Source: Chitinophaga sp. YR573 (GTDB taxonomy: Bacteria; Bacteroidota; Bacteroidia; Chitinophagales; Chitinophagaceae). From it: a stretch of DNA of 64,000 nucleotides. The notes beneath the pieces were generated by a model, which was not told the DNA's origin, made no database searches, and saw only the letters and a program-made list of their open reading frames with translations. This document shows, in pieces, positions 41,126-49,818 of the stretch (position 1 is its first letter; each line of letters opens with the position of its first letter). Where the stretch lies: contig NZ_FOJF01000001.1 in NCBI RefSeq assembly GCF_900110995.1, positions 4,004,803 through 4,068,802 of the forward strand, written 5' to 3'. The translations under genes and the position numbers were made by a program.

Positions 41126-41530
41126 CTATTTTTGCATGGCTGCCAGGTAGAAAACAATAGCTGCCAATACTGAAAGGGCAATCATGGATAACAATGCGAT
41201 TAAGACTATTTTCCAGCCAATATGTACAGACATTTTGTGATTACTGGAAGGGGCTGTAACGGTATTGTATTTTATGTTATAAGAGTAAGTTTGTTCATCC
41301 TCACTTTCCGCAGCAATCTGCTTCATCAGTGCCGATTTAATATGCGCTGGTGGTAATGCCGCATCTTTAAAAGCGGCTCTTTCTATGCGCCGCTCTACTG
41401 CATCCATTTCTGTTTGCAGCTCAGGGAAAATACTCAAATGAATTTCCAACTCCTTTTTCTCTTCAGGAGTCGCAAATCCTAAGAAGTACTTTTCAAGGAT
41501 TCCATCTGATATGTAACGCTCGTATTCCAT
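41126..41530 (-). CDS. Anti-sigma-like membrane protein, short
   Basis: A 134-residue protein with a soluble N-terminal domain and a single transmembrane helix at about residues 104-127. The N-terminus, MEYERYISDGILEKYFLGFATPEEKKELEIHLSIFPEL, has the shape of the anti-sigma (RskA/FecR-like) N-terminal domain common in Bacteroidota, where the leucine/glutamate helix pair grips a sigma factor. There is no zinc-binding HxxxCxxC and no periplasmic RskA domain: the chain ends about seven residues past the helix. No sigma factor gene is next to it. A sigma-binding role is an inference from the N-terminal similarity. Confidence 0.6.
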   Translation of the reverse strand: MEYERYISDGILEKYFLGFATPEEKKELEIHLSIFPELQTEMDAVERRIERAAFKDAALPPAHIKSALMKQIAAESEDEQTYSYNIKYNTVTAPSSNHKMSVHIGWKIVLIALLSMIALSVLAAIVFYLAAMQK

Positions 41531-41664
41531 ATATTCCTATAAGGCAATTTCTCAAGTTAACACACCCATCATGTCGGGTGGAGAATAAGTAGTATGTAAA
41601 GGTGCTGAAAAACTCAGACAATTAATTATCCAAAGTAGTTTTATTGCAGCGTATAAACAAAAAA

Positions 41665-41713
41665 AATACGAATTATAAATATGTGTTTAAACATCATATT
41701 CATAATTCGTATT
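41665..41713 (-). terminator. Terminator after the AsmA gene
   Basis: Arms 41665-41683 and 41695-41713 pair with one mismatch; on the minus strand a T-run follows. It lies about 20 bases past the AsmA stop. Confidence 0.75.
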
Positions 41714-41730
41714 CTTCTTATAATGAATGC

Positions 41731-44418
41731 TTAGTGCTTGGTTGTGTCAGTAGCGCTCTTTTTCTTTAAGAACCCACCTAATGTATTTTTTAGTGTCTGT
41801 CCGGCTTGTTTCCCAACATCCTGCAATGGCTGGGATTTGGTAGCACTGCTATCTTTTTTGCCGGTCAGTTGTTTGGTCAGTTCATCCTTGACAGATGTAA
41901 TGGCCTGATTTTTTACATGTTGTAAAGTATCTTTTAATGCTGCCTTTGCAGTATCTACTTTATTCTTTACAAGTGTGGCTGCCTGGTCTTTCAGGTTATT
42001 CATGGCTGCACCGGCAGTTTCCTGTAAATCAGTTTTATAAGTAGGTTTAGTGATATTGCCACCTAACAATACATTCAGGTGAACGCTGTCACTCACATTT
42101 ACAGGGATACCTTTATTAGTAGCCGCTGTAGCCAGGCTGCTTACTAATGCATCTCCCTGTTTACCGATAATGCTGCGGGGCAGTGTCATCTGCATTACAT
42201 AATCGAGTGACTGGTCAAACCCATGAGAACCGCCTACCAGCATATTGATACCACCTGCTTTCAGATTGAATGGTTTTACTTTTACGCGGCCATCTTCAAA
42301 AGAGAAATAAGTTTTGATATCCTTTAAGGAGATATTCTTTAACTGGTTTACATTCAGTGTGCTGGCCAGTTGTTCTACCGGTGCGAATTTCTGTAATACA
42401 CCTTCTATCAGCAACAGGTTACCATCCCCGTTAAGGCTGCTCATTACCGGCATCATATCCTTACCCAGTTTTCCTTTCAGACTTAACTGCGAAGTGATTT
42501 TACCAGCCAGGAACTGCCCTACAGGCATTAATTTCTGTACAGTGTTAAAGGCATTGAATGTTTCTTTTACATCTACATTCTGCACACTGTAAGCCATCGT
42601 AATATCCGGAGTAAGCGGTGTGTTTTTAGTGCTGTAACTACCGTTAACTTCCATGTTACCCTGCAATGCATTGGCTTTGATCTGCTGCATGGTCACTGTC
42701 TGATCTTTCAGCAATAATGAACCGGAAACGTTATTCATATCCAGTTTATCATAATGCACTTTATCTACCTGTGCCTGTACTGTGAAATCCAGGTTGGCAG
42801 GAACTAGGAACGGTGCACTGGTATCCGGTGCAGCAGTAGTAGTTGTGGTAGTAGTCCCCATCCATTTATCCAGGTTCACCTGATCGGCTTTCACTACCAG
42901 TTTACCATCCAGCGGAGCGTTCTTGAATACATATGCCAGCATATTATTCACTTCTCCGTTTGCCTGGAAGTTGGTTCCCATATATTGACCGTCAAATTTC
43001 TGTACGGTCACATTCTTTGGATTGAATACCATAGAAAGGTTGTTCACCTTAATGCCATCAGGATAATCCTTGCTGCGGTATAACAGGTTGCTTACAATCA
43101 ATGTTCCTGCTGCATAGAAACGGTCGTATTCCTGTTTCTCTATTGCACTCATATTACCTTTGGCATTCACGTCAGCATCCAGGAGACCACTTAACGCAGT
43201 ACCTTCTTCCAGCTTCACAAACTGAGTTACTTTGGAGAGGTCCAGTTTACCTTTCACGGCACCATCCACATACATATCGGATATAGGTGTTTTCACCAGT
43301 AAGCGCATATCAATGGGCGTGTTATCCATTTCCAGGTGAGCGGCAGGCATGTCCACAATTGTATGATCAGGCACACCATCTGCATTCTTTACATTCAGTG
43401 TGATCTGTATATTCTTTACAGGCTTGGGCAGGTCAGGATACTGGAAGAACCCGTTCTTTACGTCCAGGTGTAAACCAAAGGCCGGCATCTGGGTAGCGCT
43501 GTAGGTACCTTTCACAAAACCATCGAAGGCAGTGGTACCATCCGTTTTTATCTTATCAAAGTCCTTCATGAAAATGGCAGGCACCAGGGAAAGGATATCC
43601 TTGAATTTGGTGGAAGGAGCTTTCATGGTAAGGTCCATGCCGTAAGTGCTGTCATTCACCATCTTAAAGAACCCCTGTACAGCCAGTTGCAGGTTGTTCA
43701 GGGTCACATCGCCTTTCTGAAGGGTATATGTGCTTGTTTTGTTATCTACCTGTACATCTGCTTCCATTTTGGTATGGGTACGCAGAAGATAGGGGATAAG
43801 GCCGTAATGGAAGGTTACGGCTGCAGCTTCAGTGCTGGTTTGCAAAGTGAACAGGTCTTGTGTGAAATCACCTTTACCCTGGTGGTCCAGGTCTTCAATC
43901 AGTAATCCCATACCCCCCTGTTCATCTTCATAACTGATCATCGCATCTTCGATCTTATACTGTTGCAGGTTCAGTGCAAAAGAGGCAGTATCAGTGGTTG
44001 CGGTGGTCGTTACGGTATCTGGTTTGGTGATGTTCCAGTTAGCTTCTCCATTCTTATGAACGATGGCATGGATACGTGGAGCTATGACTGACACGTTATA
44101 AATATCCATTTTGCCACCTTTGATCACACTCATGAGATTCAGGGCCAGATCGATCTTTTTTACAGAGATAAGGGTATCACCTTCAAAAGGCGCCCTGTTG
44201 ATAACCTGTAAATCTTCAATAGCTACAGCAAGCCTGGGGAAATGCCGGATAAGACTGATATCTACATCCTTGAAATCCACATTGGCATTCAGCTGTTTAT
44301 TCAGCTCTGTTTTTGCAATAGACATGATCTTTCCCTTGAAAAAATAAGGGATGGCTATGGCAGCGGCTATAAGTACTATGAAAATGATCCCTACTACTTT
44401 GAGGACTTTCTTGAACAT
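41731..44418 (-). CDS. AsmA family protein
   Basis: Large (895 residues) membrane-anchored periplasmic protein. A single N-terminal helix (VLKVVGIIFIVLIAAAIAIPYFF) is followed by the AsmA beginning FKGKIMSIAKTELNKQLNANVDFKDVDISLIRHFPRLAVAIEDLQV and a very long beta-repeat region (the bridge-like groove that AsmA/TamB/VPS13-type proteins use to move phospholipid, as known for the family), with the AsmA_2-like end TINGSLNGDGNLLLIEGVLQ. The last 110 residues are a lysine-rich helical tail with DTAKAALKDTLQHVKNQAI repeats. Role in outer-membrane lipid homeostasis is by family inference. Confidence 0.85.
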   Translation of the reverse strand: MFKKVLKVVGIIFIVLIAAAIAIPYFFKGKIMSIAKTELNKQLNANVDFKDVDISLIRHFPRLAVAIEDLQVINRAPFEGDTLISVKKIDLALNLMSVIKGGKMDIYNVSVIAPRIHAIVHKNGEANWNITKPDTVTTTATTDTASFALNLQQYKIEDAMISYEDEQGGMGLLIEDLDHQGKGDFTQDLFTLQTSTEAAAVTFHYGLIPYLLRTHTKMEADVQVDNKTSTYTLQKGDVTLNNLQLAVQGFFKMVNDSTYGMDLTMKAPSTKFKDILSLVPAIFMKDFDKIKTDGTTAFDGFVKGTYSATQMPAFGLHLDVKNGFFQYPDLPKPVKNIQITLNVKNADGVPDHTIVDMPAAHLEMDNTPIDMRLLVKTPISDMYVDGAVKGKLDLSKVTQFVKLEEGTALSGLLDADVNAKGNMSAIEKQEYDRFYAAGTLIVSNLLYRSKDYPDGIKVNNLSMVFNPKNVTVQKFDGQYMGTNFQANGEVNNMLAYVFKNAPLDGKLVVKADQVNLDKWMGTTTTTTTAAPDTSAPFLVPANLDFTVQAQVDKVHYDKLDMNNVSGSLLLKDQTVTMQQIKANALQGNMEVNGSYSTKNTPLTPDITMAYSVQNVDVKETFNAFNTVQKLMPVGQFLAGKITSQLSLKGKLGKDMMPVMSSLNGDGNLLLIEGVLQKFAPVEQLASTLNVNQLKNISLKDIKTYFSFEDGRVKVKPFNLKAGGINMLVGGSHGFDQSLDYVMQMTLPRSIIGKQGDALVSSLATAATNKGIPVNVSDSVHLNVLLGGNITKPTYKTDLQETAGAAMNNLKDQAATLVKNKVDTAKAALKDTLQHVKNQAITSVKDELTKQLTGKKDSSATKSQPLQDVGKQAGQTLKNTLGGFLKKKSATDTTKH

Positions 44419-44478
44419 ATGTTGAATAGAGGTTTTTTGATATGTATGAAGGTAGTAAGGAAAAGCGGTATTTTAAGT

Positions 44479-44486
44479 TATTTTTG
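44479..44486 (+). promoter_or_regulatory. -7 box before the TrmH-like gene
   Basis: TATTTTTG, a perfect TAnnTTTG, 27 bases before the ATG at 44514. Confidence 0.4.
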
Positions 44487-44513
44487 CCCCTGTAAATTTA
44501 TATATTATTGATT

Positions 44514-45110
44514 ATGACACCGGAACGTAGAGAAAGGTTGCTATCCGTATTAAACAAACGACAATCCGGACTGACAGTGGTCCTGGAGAATGTACAGGAC
44601 CCACACAACATTTCTGCTGTGATGCGTACCTGTGATGCCGTAGGTATCCAGGAAATCTATGTGCTGAACAACAAGATCCCCAAACATAAGAAATGGGGGG
44701 CTAAAAGTTCCAGCAGCGCGGCCAAATGGCTTACTATCCATCAGTTTTCCGATGTGGATGAATGTGTGGCTGCTTTAAGACAAAAATATGAGAAGATTTA
44801 TACTACCCATTTATCATCAGATGCGGTAGGATTATATGAGATTGATTTCACGGGTTCTGTGGCCCTGGTATTTGGGAATGAACATGGTGGGGTTAGTGAT
44901 GAAATAAGGGCATTGGCAGATGGGAACTTTATTATCCCTCAGGTAGGCATTATTCAGTCTTTAAACATCTCTGTGGCCTGTGCAGTGAGTATTTATGAGG
45001 CATTGAGACAAAGGACCCTGGCGGGGCATTATAATCAGAAAAACCTGCCACCGGAACAATATGATAGTTTACTGGAACAATGGGGATTTTATGGAGAAGA
45101 TTTACCATAA
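44514..45110 (+). CDS. trmH: SpoU-type RNA 2'-O-methyltransferase (TrmH-like)
   Basis: SPOUT-fold methylase of 198 residues that methylates ribose in RNA. I use ATG at 44514, not TTG 44508. The family's three motifs are present: motif 1 LTVVLENVQDPHNISAVMRTCDAVGI (Asn and Arg catalytic), motif 2 VALVFGNEHGGVSDEI and motif 3 IIPQVGIIQSLNISVACAVSIYEALRQR. The extended C-terminus (YNQKNLPPEQYDSLLEQWGFYGED) is like TrmH, so tRNA Gm18 is the likely target; another RNA site is possible. The divergent AsmA gene starts 95 bases upstream. Confidence 0.85.
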   Translation: MTPERRERLLSVLNKRQSGLTVVLENVQDPHNISAVMRTCDAVGIQEIYVLNNKIPKHKKWGAKSSSSAAKWLTIHQFSDVDECVAALRQKYEKIYTTHLSSDAVGLYEIDFTGSVALVFGNEHGGVSDEIRALADGNFIIPQVGIIQSLNISVACAVSIYEALRQRTLAGHYNQKNLPPEQYDSLLEQWGFYGEDLP

Positions 45111-45111
45111 A

Positions 45112-45144
45112 AAAAGCCGGTTCGAACATCGAACCGGCTTTTTT
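45112..45144. terminator. Bidirectional terminator between trmH and nrdA
   Basis: GCCGGTTCGA (45116-45125) pairs with 45129-45138, loop ACA, with A-run before and T-run after. Confidence 0.88.
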
Positions 45145-45160
45145 ATAAGAATAATATTCA

Positions 45161-47617
45161 TCATGAACTGCAGGTTACACAACCTTCTTCCATAGTACAT
45201 ACTGCACCTTCAATGAATTCAACTTCATCCAGGGATGGGTCAACTTTCTTTGCGGAAGCTGTAGCGGTAGCAACGGTATCTGCTGTTGCAGTAGCTGTTG
45301 CTGGTTCTGCGGCAGCGGCTGTTTTAGCAACCATAGGCTCCATATTCTGTCCACCCTGTTTTTCAACAGTGAACTGTACGGCCTGTGTAGCAGCCTGTGT
45401 ACGCAGGTAGTACATACCGGTTTTCAAACCTTTCTTCCAGCCATAGAAGTGCATAGAAGTTAATTTGGAAGCAGATGGTGTATCTACGAACAGGTTCAGT
45501 GATTGCGACTGGCATACATAAGCGCCACGGTCAGCAGCCATATCTATGATAGTACGTTGTTTGATTTCCCAAACAGTTTTGTACAGTTCTTTTATTGGAG
45601 CAGGTATTTCTGCGATGTTCTGGATAGAACCGTTTGCAGCAATGATCCTGTTCTTCATATCTCCGTCCCACAGTCCCAGTTCTACCAGGTCTTTCAGCAG
45701 GTGTTTGTTCACGATCACAAACTCACCACTTAATACACGGCGTGTGTAAATGTTGGAAGTGTATGGTTCAAAACACTCATTGTTACCCAGGATCTGTGAA
45801 GTAGATGCAGTAGGCATTGGAGCTACCAACAGTGAGTTGCGGATACCATGTTCTATGATCTCAGCTTTCAGTGCTTTCCAGTCCCAGCGTGTGGAAGGTG
45901 TAACACCCCACATATCAAACTGCAGGATACCTTTTGATGCAGGTGAACCAGGGAAGGTTTCATAAGCACCATCTTTCTTAGCCAGATCTCTTGATGCTGA
46001 TAATGCAGCATAATAGATGGTTTCGAAGATATCTTTATTCAGTTGTTTTGCTTCTTCGCTTTCGAACGGATAACGCATCAGGATGAAGGCATCTGCCAGG
46101 CCCTGTACACCTAATCCGATAGGACGGTGACGCATGTTACTGTTACGCGCTTCCTCAACAGGATAAAAGTTATTATCGATGATACGGTTCAGGTTCAGCG
46201 TAGCCTGATAAGTTACTTCATATAATTTATCGTGATTGAACTTTCCGTTAGAAATATAACTAGGCAGCGCCAGGGAAGCCAGGTTACATACAGCTATTTC
46301 GTTAGCGTCTGTATATTCAATGATCTCTGTACACAGGTTGGAACTCTTGATAGTACCCAGGTTCTGCTGATTTGATTTGCGGTTGGCAGCATCTTTATAC
46401 AGCAGGTAAGGGTTACCGGTTTCAATCTGCGCATCCAGGATAGCAAACCACAGGTCCTGTGCTTTCACTACTTTACGTGCGCGGTTTTCTGATTCGTACT
46501 GTGCGTACAGCGCTTCGAATTTCTCGCCCCAGCACTCATGTAATCCTGGTGCTTCGTGAGGACAGAACAAACTCCAGTCACCATTTTCCTCAACACGTTT
46601 CATAAACAGGTCCGGCATCCACAAAGCGTAGAAAAGATCTCTCGCACGCATTTCTTCTTTACCGTGGTTCTTACGCAGATCTAAGAATTCAAAGATATCC
46701 GCATGCCATGGTTCTAGGTAAATAGCAAAAGCACCTTTACGTTTTCCACCGCCCTGATCCACATAACGTGCAGTGTCGTTAAACACACGCAGCATTGGGA
46801 TGATACCATTGGAAGTACCGTTGGTTCCGCTGATATAAGAACCTGTAGCACGGATATTATGGATGCTGAGACCGATACCACCAGCACTCTGTGATATCTT
46901 AGCTGTTTGTTTCAGTGTATCGTAGATACCTTCGATGCTATCGTCCTGCATAGTTAACAGGAAGCAGCTGGACATCTGTGGTTTAGGCGTACCGGCGTTG
47001 AACAGGGTAGGTGTACCATGTGTGAACCAGCGTTCGCTCATCAGGTTGTACGTTTTCAGTACAGAGTCGATATCTTCTTTGTGGATACCAACAGACACGC
47101 GCATAAACATATGCTGCGGACGTTCTGCTACTTTACCATCCAGTTTCAGCAGGTAAGAACGTTCCAGTGTTTTAAAACCGAAATAGTCAAATGAGAAATC
47201 GCGGTCGTATATAATATTGGAGTCCAGGATATCTGCATTCTTCTTAATGATCTCCCACACATCATCTGCCAGTAATGGAGCAGGCTTTCCTACTTTCGGA
47301 TCAACATATTCAAACAGTTTCTTCATCGTTTTGGAAAACGACTTCACTGTGTTTTTATGTAGGTTACTCACTGCTATGCGTGATGCAAGCAATGCGTAAT
47401 CAGGATGTTTAGTAGTAAGCGACGCTGCTGTTTCAGCGGCGAGGTTATCCAGTTCGGTAGTTGTAACGCCATCGTATAATCCGAGGATTACTTTCTTGGC
47501 CACGTCAACAGCATCTACATACTCCGCATTCAACCCATAACAAAGCTTCTCCACGCGGGCAGTGATCTTGTCAAACTTAACCGCTTCTTTGCGGCCGTCG
47601 CGTTTTATTACAAACAT
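45161..47617 (-). CDS. nrdA: Class I ribonucleotide reductase alpha subunit
   Basis: Large subunit (818 residues) that reduces ribonucleoside diphosphates. An ATP-cone allosteric domain is at residues 1-90 (MFVIKRDGRKEAVKFDKITARVEKLC). Active-site cysteines: SSCFLL, NLCTEIIEYTDANEIAVCNLASL (thiyl Cys with Asn/Glu) and the C-terminal relay cysteines in CTMEEGCVTCSS. Radical-transfer tyrosines are in GMYYLRTQA. An Ala/Thr-rich linker (about 775-800) leads to the C-terminal arm. It is remarkably close in its wording to the eukaryotic R1 subunit as I recall it. Follows nrdB by 90 bases, likely one operon. Confidence 0.96.
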   Translation of the reverse strand: MFVIKRDGRKEAVKFDKITARVEKLCYGLNAEYVDAVDVAKKVILGLYDGVTTTELDNLAAETAASLTTKHPDYALLASRIAVSNLHKNTVKSFSKTMKKLFEYVDPKVGKPAPLLADDVWEIIKKNADILDSNIIYDRDFSFDYFGFKTLERSYLLKLDGKVAERPQHMFMRVSVGIHKEDIDSVLKTYNLMSERWFTHGTPTLFNAGTPKPQMSSCFLLTMQDDSIEGIYDTLKQTAKISQSAGGIGLSIHNIRATGSYISGTNGTSNGIIPMLRVFNDTARYVDQGGGKRKGAFAIYLEPWHADIFEFLDLRKNHGKEEMRARDLFYALWMPDLFMKRVEENGDWSLFCPHEAPGLHECWGEKFEALYAQYESENRARKVVKAQDLWFAILDAQIETGNPYLLYKDAANRKSNQQNLGTIKSSNLCTEIIEYTDANEIAVCNLASLALPSYISNGKFNHDKLYEVTYQATLNLNRIIDNNFYPVEEARNSNMRHRPIGLGVQGLADAFILMRYPFESEEAKQLNKDIFETIYYAALSASRDLAKKDGAYETFPGSPASKGILQFDMWGVTPSTRWDWKALKAEIIEHGIRNSLLVAPMPTASTSQILGNNECFEPYTSNIYTRRVLSGEFVIVNKHLLKDLVELGLWDGDMKNRIIAANGSIQNIAEIPAPIKELYKTVWEIKQRTIIDMAADRGAYVCQSQSLNLFVDTPSASKLTSMHFYGWKKGLKTGMYYLRTQAATQAVQFTVEKQGGQNMEPMVAKTAAAAEPATATATADTVATATASAKKVDPSLDEVEFIEGAVCTMEEGCVTCSS

Positions 47618-47707
47618 GGTTAAATGAATTTAAAGAGGTTAGTGTTTAAAAAAGTTGGCATAATCTCAGCAGTTCTATGCAATTATTATGCCTTAGATAC
47701 ATATAGT

Positions 47708-48682
47708 TTAAAAATCTTCATCAAGACTGAAAGCCTGATTATCTTTTCCTGAAGACATTACGCCTGACTTCTGATAATCACCTACACGTTTTTCGAAGAA
47801 ATTGGTTTTACCCTGCAGAGAAATCATCTCCATGAAATCGAAAGGATTTGCTGTATTGTATACTTTGGCATATCCCAGTTCTGATAACCAGCGGTCTGCT
47901 ACAAACTCAATATATTCAGACATCAGCGTACTGTTCATTCCGATCAGTCCTACCGGTAGTGCTTCTGTGATAAATTCCTTTTCAATTTTTACAGCATCCA
48001 GGATAATGTTCTGTACTGCTTCTTCAGATAATCTGTTTTCCAGCATCTTATACAGCAGACAGGCAAATTCACAATGCAATCCTTCATCGCGGCTGATCAG
48101 TTCATTGGAGAAAGTAAGACCCGGCATCAGACCTCTTTTCTTTAACCAGAAGATGGAACAAAAACTACCACTGAAGAAAATTCCTTCTACGGCAGCAAAA
48201 GCTACCAGGCGTTCTGCAAAGTTTCCGTTATCGATCCAGCGCAATGCCCATTCTGCTTTTTTCTTAACAGCAGGAACAGTTTCGATGGCATGAAATAAAC
48301 GATCTTTTTCAGAAGGGTCCTTTACGTAGGTATCTATTAGTAAGGCGTAAGTTTCAGAATGAATGTTTTCCATCATGATCTGGAAACCGTAAAAACAACG
48401 GGCTTCCGGAATCTGCACCTCGCTCATGAAATTCACGGCAAGATTCTCATTCACAATACCATCACTGGCAGCAAAAAAAGCAAGTACATGTGTAATGAAA
48501 TGACGTTCTCCGTCATTCAGGTTTCCCCAGTCCTTAAGATCCGAACTCAGGTCAATTTCTTCAGCGGTCCAGAAACTGGCTTCATGCTGTTTATATTTTT
48601 CCCACACTTTTGGATAGTTGATTGGGAGAAGTACAAATCGATCCTTATTTTCTCTTAAAAGCAATTCATTCTCATGATTCAT
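47708..48682 (-). CDS. nrdB: Class I ribonucleotide reductase beta subunit
   Basis: Small radical-generating subunit, 324 residues; ATG at 48682 chosen over GTG 48685. Diiron ligands and the tyrosyl radical site are visible: HVLAFFAASDGIVNENLAVNFMSEVQIPEARCFYGFQIMMENIHSETY (the radical Tyr is in CFYGFQ) and EGIFFSGSFCSIFWLKKRGLMPGLTFSNELISRDEGLH. Sequence closely follows the eukaryotic R2 pattern. The C-terminal tail DNQAFSLDEDF is the alpha-binding peptide (ending in Asp-Phe). Promoter-side palindromes at 48862-48894 may be its operator. Confidence 0.95.
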   Translation of the reverse strand: MNHENELLLRENKDRFVLLPINYPKVWEKYKQHEASFWTAEEIDLSSDLKDWGNLNDGERHFITHVLAFFAASDGIVNENLAVNFMSEVQIPEARCFYGFQIMMENIHSETYALLIDTYVKDPSEKDRLFHAIETVPAVKKKAEWALRWIDNGNFAERLVAFAAVEGIFFSGSFCSIFWLKKRGLMPGLTFSNELISRDEGLHCEFACLLYKMLENRLSEEAVQNIILDAVKIEKEFITEALPVGLIGMNSTLMSEYIEFVADRWLSELGYAKVYNTANPFDFMEMISLQGKTNFFEKRVGDYQKSGVMSSGKDNQAFSLDEDF

Positions 48683-49180
48683 CACTCAATATTTTTTATA
48701 TGGTTAACGGTTGTTACAGATAGAATGGACGTAACGAAAGAAATTAAATTCCTGCGTTGAATGCCTGGACCCCTTACGTTAATACCCTTTTTTTAAAATA
48801 TTCCTAAAGATGACTTTTAGCTGGTCTTGGGATCGGGGTTTTTGCCATCCCCCGATAAATCACACAACTGTGTCAGGAACTGTACAAATGTACACATGAA
48901 TGTGCCTGTAAGATTTTTAAGTTTTTAACAGAATGTGGAAAAAGAAGAATGGGATTTAGAAGATATAGCATGGCGGCTCTTTCATGGGTTGGAGGGGTAT
49001 GAATAAAACTTTAAACGCACACAAAACGCACATAACAGCTTAAAATTTATTTAAATATTTCCAATGATTTTCGTACAGAAATTCCCCTTTTCGTGGTAAG
49101 ACAAAATTTTGTTAAAACCCCTGCTGAGAGCTGAATTACAATTATTTATTGCACATATTTACAAATAAATACATCCGTTT
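48683..49180. other. Long divergent spacer between nrdB and the ABC transporter
   Basis: No gene seen. It holds the palindromes at 48862-48894, a direct repeat AAACGCACA at 49013 and 49024 (11 bases apart), and a perfect 12-bp palindrome ACAAAATTTTGT at 49101-49112. If the -7 box at 48885-48892 is real, nrdB has a leader of nearly 200 bases. No known riboswitch recognised in it. Confidence 0.5.
48862..48894 (-). promoter_or_regulatory. Candidate nrdB operator and -7 box
   Basis: Two near-palindromes: ACACAACTGTGT (48862-48873) and TGTACA-AA-TGTACA (48881-48894). On the minus strand the second contains TACATTTG (48892-48885), a perfect TAnnTTTG. Their centres are 20 bases apart, about two helical turns. 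They resemble the spirit of NrdR boxes, but do not match the consensus well. Confidence 0.4.
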
Positions 49181-49813
49181 ATGCAATCTGCTGTACTCAC
49201 CCTAAAAGATATTACCAAGGCTTATCACGAAACTGTCATTCTGGACATTCCGGAATTGCAGTTACAGCATAATATTTACTGGCTGCTGGGAGGCAACGGT
49301 GCAGGTAAAACAACCAGTATGAAGGTGATGGCGGGATTGATACCTTTTAAGGGAGATATACAACTGGAGAATAATATTAGTTGCCGTAAGCAACCAGTAC
49401 AATACCGCCGGTTTGTGAATTATGCAGAGGCTGAACCGGTATATCCCGGCTTCCTTACTGGTAATGACTTAGTTAGCCTTTATTTGAAAACAAAAGGAGA
49501 CGGATACCAGGATATTAAGGAACTGATTGAACTTTTAGGTATCCACACATTTATCCACAGACCTGTTAGTACCTATTCCAGCGGCATGCTTAAAAAACTA
49601 TCGCTGTTGCTGGCTTTTACCGGTACTCCAAAGGTGATTTTACTAGATGAACCATTAATAACGCTTGATAAACAGACTGTTCCATTACTGTACAACATGG
49701 TAGAATCCTTTTACACAAAACATGGGGTTACTTTCTGCATTACCTCTCATCAACCGGTTAGCGCAGTGTCTATTCAGTTACAGGTACAGGAAAGAAATAT
49801 TGTAAAAATCTAA
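49181..49813 (+). CDS. ABC transporter ATP-binding protein
   Basis: ATPase of 210 residues. Walker A GGNGAGKTT (about residues 38-46), signature YSSGMLKKLSLLL, Walker B VILLDEP, H-loop ITSHQ. The short length and the order of parts put it in the ABC-2-like export type (CcmA/YxlF-like). The next gene, five bases on, is a membrane protein that must be its permease. Substrate unknown. The preceding 500-base spacer has no clear promoter for it. Confidence 0.9.
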   Translation: MQSAVLTLKDITKAYHETVILDIPELQLQHNIYWLLGGNGAGKTTSMKVMAGLIPFKGDIQLENNISCRKQPVQYRRFVNYAEAEPVYPGFLTGNDLVSLYLKTKGDGYQDIKELIELLGIHTFIHRPVSTYSSGMLKKLSLLLAFTGTPKVILLDEPLITLDKQTVPLLYNMVESFYTKHGVTFCITSHQPVSAVSIQLQVQERNIVKI

Positions 49814-49818
49814 CTATC

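Noticed and set aside
45175..45366. Alternative minus-strand frame over the Ala/Thr-rich end of nrdA
   Set aside because: Q/L/P-rich product of a frame shift over a repeat-like linker; the nrdA frame ends in the expected cysteine tail.
48683..48860. A riboswitch (for example cobalamin) in the long nrdB leader
   Set aside because: No known aptamer core could be recognised; only a weak ACGTAA / TTACGT pairing was seen.
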